DNA of 8,532 nucleotides from RGIG4608 sp045651165. GTDB lineage: Bacteria > Bacillota > Clostridia > Oscillospirales > CAG-272. A program made the position numbers and the translations under genes. The notes below the pieces were generated by a model. That model was not told the DNA's origin and made no database searches. It saw nothing but the letters and a program-made list of their open reading frames with translations. This document shows positions 1 through 5,172 of this stretch, piece by piece. Position 1 is the stretch's first letter, and every line of letters starts with the position of its first letter. The stretch covers positions 1 to 8,532 of the forward strand of contig JAZRRX010000015.1 in assembly GCA_045651165.1 (NCBI GenBank), written 5' to 3'.

Positions 1-7
1 GGCAAAT

Positions 8-83
8 GCCTCTGTAGCTCAGTTGGTAGAGCAGGGGACTGAAAATCCCCGTGTCGTTGGTTCGATTCCGACCGGAGGCACCA
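8..83 (+). tRNA. tRNA-Phe (anticodon GAA)
   Basis: A complete 76-nt cloverleaf. The acceptor strands 8-14 and 73-79 pair fully with one G-U pair. The anticodon loop CTGAAAA places GAA at 41-43, closed by GGGGA/TCCCC. The T-loop is the canonical TTCGATT. The discriminator A is at 80 and CCA is encoded at 81-83. It lies six bases before tRNA-Gly, so the two are probably cut from one precursor. Their promoter must lie left of the window. Confidence 0.97.
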
Positions 84-89
84 AAAAAT

Positions 90-165
90 GCGGATTTAGC
101 TCATTTGGTAGAGCGTCGCCTTGCCAAGGCGAAGGTGGCGGGTTCGAGCCCCGTAATCCGCTCCA
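90..165 (+). tRNA. tRNA-Gly (anticodon GCC)
   Basis: A complete 76-nt cloverleaf. GCGGATT at 90-96 pairs with AATCCGC at 155-161. The anticodon loop TTGCCAA puts GCC at 123-125, with stem TCGCC/GGCGA. The T-arm is at 138-154 with loop TTCGAGC. The discriminator is U162, usual for glycine, and CCA is encoded at 163-165. It is co-transcribed with the preceding tRNA-Phe and ends one base before the terminator stem region. Partial copies of its T-arm and acceptor strand recur downstream (see the repeat entries). Confidence 0.97.
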
Positions 166-166
166 T

Positions 167-204
167 AAAAAACAAAGCACCACAAAAGTGGTGCTTTGTT
201 TTTT
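167..204 (+). terminator. Intrinsic terminator of the tRNA-Phe/tRNA-Gly operon
   Basis: An 11-bp perfect stem, CAAAGCACCAC (173-183) with GTGGTGCTTTG (188-198), has an AAAA loop. A-run and T-run flanks extend the pairing and give a TTTTTT tail at 199-204. Because an A-run precedes the stem it could work in both directions, but no minus-strand gene ends here. Confidence 0.92.
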
Positions 205-310
205 ATTGCACCGACTACGCGGTGCGAATAAATCGCTCGAATCGCAAGATTCGGTAAGGGCAAGTATGCGACAGCATACTTGGATGTTTGTTGCAATGCA
301 ACAAACTGTC

Positions 311-330
311 TCGAGCCAACCGTAATCCGC
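311..330 (+). repeat. Partial copy of tRNA-Gly 3' end (T-loop to acceptor strand)
   Basis: This matches tRNA-Gly 144-161 at every position except a two-base AA insertion after TCGAGCC. The acceptor strand AATCCGC is exact. No CCA follows: the next bases begin a perfect palindrome. It cannot fold as a tRNA because no 5' half precedes it. It could be a recombination scar at the tRNA 3' end or a decayed tRNA copy. Confidence 0.7.
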
Positions 331-365
331 GACACCATATGGTGTCCTTGGTTTTTTACTGCGTA

Positions 366-386
366 GATTACAGGGCGAGAACCCGC
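366..386 (-). repeat. Inverted partial copy of tRNA-Gly T-arm
   Basis: Read on the minus strand, this 21-nt stretch matches tRNA-Gly 138-158 at 18 positions, covering the whole T-arm and the start of the acceptor strand. It faces the direct copy at 311-330, and the two can pair (322-327 with 366-371). No tRNA body is attached. Confidence 0.55.
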
Positions 387-490
387 ACAAAGCAAAGCTT
401 TGCTAAGGGCGAACTTTTCGTCTTTGCGTAGCAAAGTGATGTTGTAAAACATCAAGAAAATTCGTTTGTTTGCCACTAAAGTGGCAAACA

Positions 491-506
491 GGTCGAGCCC
501 CGTAAT
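491..506 (+). repeat. Second direct copy of tRNA-Gly T-arm segment
   Basis: This matches tRNA-Gly 141-157 with a single T missing from the T-loop (GGTCGAGCC in place of GGTTCGAGCC) and then CCGTAAT exactly. Homology stops before the end of the acceptor strand and a T-run follows. It begins two bases after the stem-loop at 468-489, as the copy at 311 begins soon after the stem-loop at 286-306. Confidence 0.65.
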
Positions 507-539
507 TTTTTGTGAAAATCAAGTAACGGTCGAAAGTAT

Positions 540-569
540 AAAAGAACGGACGATAAGTCCGTTCTTTTT
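540..569 (-). terminator. Terminator of the alkaline phosphatase gene (bidirectional)
   Basis: An 11-bp perfect stem, 541-551 with 557-567, has a 5-base loop (GATAA on the plus strand). On the minus strand it lies just past the phosphatase stop codon at 576-578 and is followed by a short T-run. The plus strand also carries TTTTT, so it may stop any read-through from the tRNA side. Confidence 0.85.
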
Positions 570-575
570 GCATTA

Positions 576-1973
576 TTATTTATTTCCTTTAGTTAAACTC
601 TGGTAAACGCTCTGGTCACCGAAATTTTCATCTCCCATAAGAGTAGCAAATGTGTGCGCTATTTGAATGTTTTCTATTGTTACACCATCAAAAAGTTCTG
701 CACCCTGTCCGTATGCGAAAATAAGTACGTCTGCTTCTGAATGATCATCATCATTATACTGAAGTTCTCCATTTTCATTAGGAAGAAGGCGTCCTGTTTC
801 GTGGTCCGCTGTTATAAGTACGAGGGTTTCGGGATTGTAGAATGCAAACTCCATAAACATCGCGATTGCTTGGTTAAATCTAACTACTGCTTGAAAAGTT
901 TTTGTTATGTTGTTACCATGGCAATGTTTATCAATGTATGCTTCTTCGTACATAAAGAAGAATCCATTATCATTTTCTGAAACTGATTTGAGAGTTTCTG
1001 CTATATGATCTTCAATGATAGTTACGCGTGAGGGAGTATAATAGTCATAGCCACAGTCAATTATTGTACCATACTTTGATTCTGCTTCGATTTGTGCCCC
1101 AATAATATCAGAATTCTTATCACGATCCTCTATGTGTACGGTGAATGATGAGGGAGTCGCGCCTGTTGATGTTTCGGTTGACATGACACCTGCAGATTTT
1201 CCAAGCTCGTGAGCCAATTCGGTAAGAGATTTAATCTCGTTTTTGTCTTTATCAAGTCCAAGATATTTGTTATATGTTTTAAAACCACAAGCAAGGGCAG
1301 TACCACCTGCTGCACTGTCAGTTATTCCTGAAAGAGATTCAGTTTTTGAATAGCCAATGTATGGCAACATATAGCCATAGAAAAGATCTTCACCATCGCT
1401 ATATTCGATATTGTTGGTTACATAATCAAACAATAATGTTTGATAAACGCCCATTCCGTCACCAATAAGCATAATGAAATTCTTTGCCTTTTTAGTTATG
1501 GGCTCGTGAGTTGAAGCGGTTTCTTCAATTGTTACGGTTTCACCGTCACCTGATGCGTATGTTTCCACAAAGAAATATGCTGCAGCTGCTATAACGAAGT
1601 AATCTCCTTCAAGCGCAATGCTTCCATTTTGTGCGAGAATTGAAAATTCAAGTCCCTCTGTTTCTTCATTGAGTGAGGTAGACAAAGCTCTTGAGGTTTC
1701 ACCCACAATTATTTCGTGAGCTTGAGCTTCTGTATCATCATCAACAATTTTAAGGTCGAGATTATATTTTTTAGAAGCGCTATCTCTTATGTATTCTGCT
1801 GCTCTTTTGTTATAATCGAGTCCTTGCTCGTCATAAACTATAGTAAATTCCTTTAAGGAAACACCATTTATTGTTGGTGGATTAAGATATTTGATTTTAT
1901 TGCAGGATGCAAGGATGGAAAAGGTTGAAAGTATGATTACAAGAATTAAAAATAGAGATATTTTCTTTTTCAT
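576..1973 (-). CDS. Alkaline phosphatase, secreted lipoprotein
   Basis: A 465-residue enzyme predicted to hydrolyse phosphomonoesters outside the membrane. A signal peptide ends in the lipobox L21-A-S-C24, so it should be lipid-anchored. The catalytic core spans about 165-460. It has IGDGMG (170-175), the nucleophile motif TDSAAGG with Ser220, and MYEEAYIDKHCH (341-352), whose Glu343, Asp348 and His352 align with the E. coli PhoA metal ligands. TADHETG follows with Asp390 and His391, and then His411. All main zinc ligands are present. At the PhoA Asp153 position there is Gly271 (TGATP). Residues 35-150, with EIIVGETSR near 87-95, form an extra N-terminal domain recalling the domain before some alpha-glucuronidases; that link is tentative. 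The core is compact compared with PhoA. The ATG follows an AGGAGG site (1979-1984) at good spacing. It is monocistronic. Confidence 0.93.
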   Translation of the reverse strand: MKKKISLFLILVIILSTFSILASCNKIKYLNPPTINGVSLKEFTIVYDEQGLDYNKRAAEYIRDSASKKYNLDLKIVDDDTEAQAHEIIVGETSRALSTSLNEETEGLEFSILAQNGSIALEGDYFVIAAAAYFFVETYASGDGETVTIEETASTHEPITKKAKNFIMLIGDGMGVYQTLLFDYVTNNIEYSDGEDLFYGYMLPYIGYSKTESLSGITDSAAGGTALACGFKTYNKYLGLDKDKNEIKSLTELAHELGKSAGVMSTETSTGATPSSFTVHIEDRDKNSDIIGAQIEAESKYGTIIDCGYDYYTPSRVTIIEDHIAETLKSVSENDNGFFFMYEEAYIDKHCHGNNITKTFQAVVRFNQAIAMFMEFAFYNPETLVLITADHETGRLLPNENGELQYNDDDHSEADVLIFAYGQGAELFDGVTIENIQIAHTFATLMGDENFGDQSVYQSLTKGNK

Positions 1974-2009
1974 TGTGGCCTCCTAAAAAATGTTTTTGCT
2001 ATTGATTTT

Positions 2010-2038
2010 ATTATAGCATATAAAAATACAAGTTGCAA
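2010..2038 (-). promoter_or_regulatory. Promoter of the alkaline phosphatase gene
   Basis: On the minus strand, TTGCAA (2038-2033) and a perfect TATAAT (2015-2010) are separated by exactly 17 bp. The start codon lies about 36 bases further on, with the ribosome binding site between. No Pho-box-like direct repeat was recognised. The same -35/-10 pair precedes holA. Confidence 0.8.
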
Positions 2039-2069
2039 GTATTAATGTTAATTATATTTTAAAAAGCCC

Positions 2070-2098
2070 TTGACAACACAAGTTCTTTGTGCTATAAT
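2070..2098 (+). promoter_or_regulatory. Consensus promoter of tRNA-Cys
   Basis: A perfect TTGACA (2070-2075) and a perfect TATAAT (2093-2098) have a 17-bp spacer. Transcription would begin about 10 bases before the tRNA. It is divergent from the phosphatase promoter, with 31 bp between the two -35 boxes. Confidence 0.93.
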
Positions 2099-2117
2099 TC
2101 ACCTGTTGAGAAAATAT

Positions 2118-2191
2118 GGCGCCATGGCCAAGTGGTAAGGCAAAGGTCTGCAACACCTCTATCCCCAGTCCGAATCTGGGTGGCGCCTCCA
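2118..2191 (+). tRNA. tRNA-Cys (anticodon GCA)
   Basis: A 74-nt cloverleaf. GGCGCCA (2118-2124) pairs with TGGCGCC (2181-2187). The anticodon loop CTGCAAC gives GCA at 2150-2152. The discriminator is U2188, an identity base for cysteine, and CCA is encoded. Two positions are unusual: the first anticodon-stem pair is A2143 opposite C2159, and the T-loop is TCCGAAT with C at position 55 in place of the usual U. A perfect promoter and terminator argue that it is expressed. Confidence 0.93.
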
Positions 2192-2230
2192 AAAAAGATA
2201 GACACCCTTTTGGGTGTCTATCTTTTTTTT
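2192..2230 (+). terminator. Terminator of tRNA-Cys (bidirectional)
   Basis: An 11-bp perfect stem, GATAGACACCC (2197-2207) with GGGTGTCTATC (2212-2222), has a TTTT loop and an eight-T tail. An A-run on the left gives a T-run on the minus strand, so it may also end the convergent ATPase transcript, for which no closer terminator was seen. Confidence 0.92.
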
Positions 2231-2286
2231 GCACGCGCTACGCGCGCAGAAGACGCAGTTCTGCGAACGAAGTGAAGCAGAATCCA
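2213..2286 (+). repeat. Direct repeat, copy 1
   Basis: Seventy-four bases starting in the right arm of the tRNA-Cys terminator, running through the T-run, a GCACGCG-CTACGCGCGC hairpin and GAAGTGAAGCAGAATCCA. It aligns with 2380-2452 with nine substitutions and one T difference, about 88% identity by hand. The repeat itself has no coding potential. Confidence 0.88.
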
Positions 2287-2379
2287 GTTCGCAAATTTGA
2301 CGAAAGGACGTTCCGTGCTCGCACGGGAACTCCTCGGCAAATTTAGTTCGCAACGCGAACCATCTGGTAATACCCAATT
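2287..2379. other. Spacer between direct repeats, hairpin-rich
   Basis: No gene was seen. It holds a near-perfect stem at 2310-2330 (GTTCCGTGC with GCACGGGAAC, one bulge) and a perfect GTTCGC-AAC-GCGAAC hairpin at 2346-2360. The direct repeat GCAAATTT occurs at 2291-2298 and 2337-2344. GTTCGCA at 2287 can pair back to TGCGAAC at 2262-2268 in repeat copy 1. Confidence 0.7.
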
Positions 2380-2452
2380 GGTGTCTATCTTTTTTTGCAC
2401 GCGATACGCGTGGAGAAGATGCAATTTCGCAAACGAAGTGAAGCAAAATCCA
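2380..2452 (+). repeat. Direct repeat, copy 2
   Basis: The second copy of the 73-74 bp repeat. It keeps GGTGTCTATC plus seven T, the right half of the tRNA-Cys terminator, but has no matching left arm, so it is a terminator half without a tRNA. It ends 15 bases before the stop codon of the convergent ATPase gene. Confidence 0.88.
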
Positions 2453-2467
2453 ATGTATATGGATAAT

Positions 2468-5053
2468 TTAAAACCCCTCACTATGTCCCGAAAAGCGCCA
2501 AATGATTTTGCGCAAGAGCTCGGCGGGAATGGCACAGGATGCGCAAGCAAAGGTAAAAATAAGCTCGTGCGGTGTGAGTGGAGTAGTGCGCAAAATTGCT
2601 CCTCCAAAATAGATGAACGATATCTGTATTGCCAAAATGAGTAGCATAATAAAAATAAAAGTTGGATTTTTTGTGATACCGTTAAAGAGATTTAATCTAT
2701 CGACGCGCGAATTAATGGATTGCATAACACTAAGAAAAATGAATAGCCCAAAAAATGCAGAGAGAAGAACAATATTATTTTCACTTTCTCTAAAATGCGA
2801 AGTGAAATATGGAAGCTTTAAAAATAGTATTGAAAAAAGTGCCGAAAAGCCTCCCGAAATTAGAATTTGGTGTATCATATATTCATTCAAAATGGGTTCG
2901 TTTCGGCGCTTGGGTTTTTCTCGCATTATGCGTCTTTGAGGAACTTCACCTGCAAATGCGAGTCCACCCAAGGTATCCATTATCATATTTACCCAGAGCA
3001 TTTGAGTAACGGTAATTGGTGTTTCAAAACCGAAAAATGGGCAGAGCATACACACGAGTGCGCTTGAAAAATTCATTGTGAGTTGGAATACAAGAAATTT
3101 TCTTATGCTTTTAAATATGTTTCTTCCATACAGCACGGCTTTAACGATGGATGCAAGATTGTTGTCAAGTATGACAATATCACCTGCTTCTTTGGCAACG
3201 TCAGAGCCATTTCCCATTGCAAAACCGACGTCGGAGAGTTTAAGAGCTGGGGCGTCGTTTATACCATCCCCAGTCATTCCAACTACCAAGTCCTTCGATT
3301 GTGTAAGACGGATCAGACGACTTTTATCCTGTGGAAGTGCGCGCGCTAAAACGGCAAGACGTGGAAGTGTGCGCATAAGCTCTGCATCGGTCATTTTTTC
3401 GATATCATTGTGTTCAAGGCAGAGATCTCGTCTATTATTTATGATGTTGGATTGCTCTGCAATACTTTTTGCGGTCAAAATGCCGTCCCCAGTTATCATT
3501 ACAACCTCAATTCCTGCTTTTTGCAGAGTTTCAACAGATGCGCGTGCTTCGTGTCTTATGGGGTCGGTAATGACGCATGCGCAGATGAATTTATCGTTTT
3601 CGAGCATGGCAATTACGCGTTTGCCACTACTTTGCGCTTGAGTTATAGCAAGTTCAACTGCAAATTTATCAAAATTTTCATCTTTTATATATGAAAAAAG
3701 AATTTCGGGTGCGCCCTTTAAATAATGCTTATTTTCAAAGTGCGCGCTTGATTGCTTAGTGTTACTATCAAATGGGATTTTATTTGTGACGTGGGAATAT
3801 TCGGGTTTTACATATTTTTTTGTACATTCAACAAGGGCGCGTTCGGTAGCATTTCCACCAAGTATCTTGCGACCACTAATGCGCGCCGATGAATTATATA
3901 CCGAATTTTCACAAAAGGCGTGGAATATTTCGGGTTCCTTTTGTTTTAATTCGTTGACACTAAAAATAGTTGAGCCGTCTTTAAGTATGAAACTATCCAC
4001 GCTCATTTTTCCCTTGGTGAGCGTACCCGTTTTGTCGGTGAAAAGTATATTCATACTGCCCGCCGCCTCTATTCCTACGGATTTGCGAACGAGGACCATA
4101 TCTGCGAGCATTCTTTTTACATTCGAGGAGAGAACTACTGCAATCATCATTGGTAAGCCCTCTGGGACTGCCATTATAACTACTGTTAAACCAAGTGTTA
4201 GTGAGTGCAGAAGTTCACTAACTATGAATTTTGAGTCGGTAACTTTGGATATAATAACCTCGCGAACAAATTCGCTTTCAATGAAAATGGAAGAAAATAA
4301 ACTTAAAAGCGCAATGATTATTGCCGCGCCGTACCCAAGAGTGCTTATTTGCTTTGCAAGTTTAGAAAGACGAATTTTTAGTGGACTTTCTCGTGTTTCA
4401 GTTTGCAATTCTTGAACAATTCCACCAAGAAATGAGTTATCTCCAACTTTTAGGACTATCATTTCGCCTTCACCCGATGATACAAGTGTTCCTCTTAGGC
4501 AAGAGTGCTTTGAAGATGGAGAAAGCTCGTCTGTATTTATTGATTTTATAGGTAATTTATGTATCTCTTTGCTCTCACCCGTCAAAGCACTTTGGTCAAG
4601 AGATACATTGCCAGAAAACAGCAATCCGTCAGCCGAAATTTTATCACCTGCAGATAGAAGAATTGTATCACCAACCACTATTTCTTCAGTTGGAATGGAG
4701 TATATTTCACCATTTCTGCGCACACGTACGTGTGTTTTCGTTATTGTGTTCAGTTTTTCAAAAGCTGCGTGTGAGGAATGCTCTGAAATAGTTGAAATGG
4801 TTGTTGCAAGAAGAATGGCAACAAGTATCCCACCCGTTTCAAACCAATCTATATCGTGTAGTGTGAAAAGAATATTGACCACCAAAGAAATAATCAATAC
4901 TTTTATGACGGGGTCGCAAAGATTTGATAAAAAGGATTTTAATATTGACTTGTTCTTTTTTTTCGTCATTTTATTTGTGCCAAATTTTAGTCTTGATTGC
5001 TCAACTTGTTCGGTAGTTAAACCAAAGGATGAGCATTTTAAAAAATCCGTCAT
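2468..5053 (-). CDS. Calcium-transporting P-type ATPase (P2, PMCA-like)
   Basis: An 861-residue membrane pump that should move a cation, probably Ca2+, at the cost of ATP. In order: an N-terminal cation-ATPase domain; a first membrane pair (about 45-90); an actuator domain with LTGES (157-161); the ion-site helix with PEGLP (297-301); the phosphorylation motif DKTGTLT (340-346; Asp340 is phosphorylated); KGAPE (446-450) in the nucleotide domain; MTGDGINDAP (593-602); and a C-terminal membrane domain with NMIMD (689-693). QLTMN in M5 and NMIMDTL in M6 resemble plasma-membrane Ca2+-ATPases, which bind one ion, more than SERCA. An in-frame TTG at 5065 is less likely as the start, because GGAGG (5059-5063) sits 5 bases before ATG 5053 and would lie inside such a frame. 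Manganese is an alternative substrate. Confidence 0.93.
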   Translation of the reverse strand: MTDFLKCSSFGLTTEQVEQSRLKFGTNKMTKKKNKSILKSFLSNLCDPVIKVLIISLVVNILFTLHDIDWFETGGILVAILLATTISTISEHSSHAAFEKLNTITKTHVRVRRNGEIYSIPTEEIVVGDTILLSAGDKISADGLLFSGNVSLDQSALTGESKEIHKLPIKSINTDELSPSSKHSCLRGTLVSSGEGEMIVLKVGDNSFLGGIVQELQTETRESPLKIRLSKLAKQISTLGYGAAIIIALLSLFSSIFIESEFVREVIISKVTDSKFIVSELLHSLTLGLTVVIMAVPEGLPMMIAVVLSSNVKRMLADMVLVRKSVGIEAAGSMNILFTDKTGTLTKGKMSVDSFILKDGSTIFSVNELKQKEPEIFHAFCENSVYNSSARISGRKILGGNATERALVECTKKYVKPEYSHVTNKIPFDSNTKQSSAHFENKHYLKGAPEILFSYIKDENFDKFAVELAITQAQSSGKRVIAMLENDKFICACVITDPIRHEARASVETLQKAGIEVVMITGDGILTAKSIAEQSNIINNRRDLCLEHNDIEKMTDAELMRTLPRLAVLARALPQDKSRLIRLTQSKDLVVGMTGDGINDAPALKLSDVGFAMGNGSDVAKEAGDIVILDNNLASIVKAVLYGRNIFKSIRKFLVFQLTMNFSSALVCMLCPFFGFETPITVTQMLWVNMIMDTLGGLAFAGEVPQRRIMREKPKRRNEPILNEYMIHQILISGGFSALFSILFLKLPYFTSHFRESENNIVLLSAFFGLFIFLSVMQSINSRVDRLNLFNGITKNPTFIFIMLLILAIQISFIYFGGAILRTTPLTPHELIFTFACASCAIPAELLRKIIWRFSGHSEGF

Positions 5054-5058
5054 TTTAT

Positions 5059-5063
5059 CCTCC
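5059..5063 (-). promoter_or_regulatory. Ribosome binding site deciding the ATPase start
   Basis: On the minus strand GGAGG is followed by ATAAA and then ATG at 5053. This spacing selects ATG over the in-frame TTG twelve bases upstream, which overlaps the site. Confidence 0.85.
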
Positions 5064-5082
5064 AAAAAGATAATTTTGCTAA

Positions 5083-5111
5083 ATTATATGAGGATAAATA
5101 AGAAAATATAA
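5083..5111 (-). promoter_or_regulatory. Possible promoter of the ATPase gene
   Basis: On the minus strand there is a perfect TATAAT (5088-5083), 17 bp from a poor -35 (TTATAT, 5111-5106). It sits back to back with the dusB promoter, whose -35 begins at 5113. The weak -35 may mean low or activator-dependent expression. Confidence 0.5.
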
Positions 5112-5112
5112 G

Positions 5113-5141
5113 TTGACGGAGAATAGAAGTTGTGGTAAAAT
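5113..5141 (+). promoter_or_regulatory. Promoter of the dusB-protease operon
   Basis: TTGACG (5113-5118) and TAAAAT (5136-5141) with a 17-bp spacer, one mismatch from consensus in each box. The start codon lies 31 bases further on, after a GGAGGG ribosome binding site (5161-5166). Confidence 0.78.
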
Positions 5142-5172
5142 AATTGTAAATTATTGAAAAGGAGGGAAAGTA

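Larger units (their letters stand above)
205..510. repeat. Gene-free intergenic array of short hairpins
   Basis: No credible coding region is present. The stretch is packed with short perfect stem-loops or palindromes: 208-225 (6-bp stem), 238-253 (GCAA loop), 262-281 (8-bp stem, GACA loop), 286-306 (10-bp stem around one base), 331-346 (16-bp perfect palindrome), 391-404 (14-bp palindrome), 422-436 (GTA loop), 438-453 (GTAA loop) and 468-489 (9-bp stem, TAAA loop). An outer stem, 322-330 with 361-371, encloses the palindrome at 331-346. Two loops, GCAA and GTAA, are GNRA tetraloops, which would fit an RNA-level structure. The function is not known; this could be decayed tRNA or att remnants or a structured intergenic repeat. 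Confidence 0.75.

Noticed and set aside
23..476. Several open frames of 68-126 codons on both strands across the left end
   Set aside because: They run through two clear tRNA genes and a terminator, overlap one another and have no convincing ribosome binding sites.
138..506. Integrated mobile element bounded by tRNA att sites
   Set aside because: The T-arm copies are only about 150-170 bases apart with no integrase or cargo between them; only scars could be claimed.
205..510. CRISPR array
   Set aside because: Repeats are not uniform in sequence or spacing, the stems differ from one another, and no cas gene is present.
2380..2397. Second functional terminator before the ATPase stop
   Set aside because: Only the right arm and T-run are present on the plus strand; the left arm is missing, and on the minus strand there is no T-run after a stem.
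2052..2644. Open frames of 60-129 codons over tRNA-Cys, its terminator and the direct repeats
   Set aside because: They cross a tRNA and hairpins, and similar peptides in several frames come from the nucleotide repeat. No start site or domain supports them.
5054..5065. TTG at 5065 as the ATPase start
   Set aside because: The GGAGG ribosome binding site would lie inside the coding frame; ATG at 5053 has correct spacing.
3078..5111. Long plus-strand open frames (up to 218 codons) inside the ATPase gene
   Set aside because: They are antisense to a well-conserved P-type ATPase, so their openness follows from its codon use; no ribosome binding site or family match was seen.
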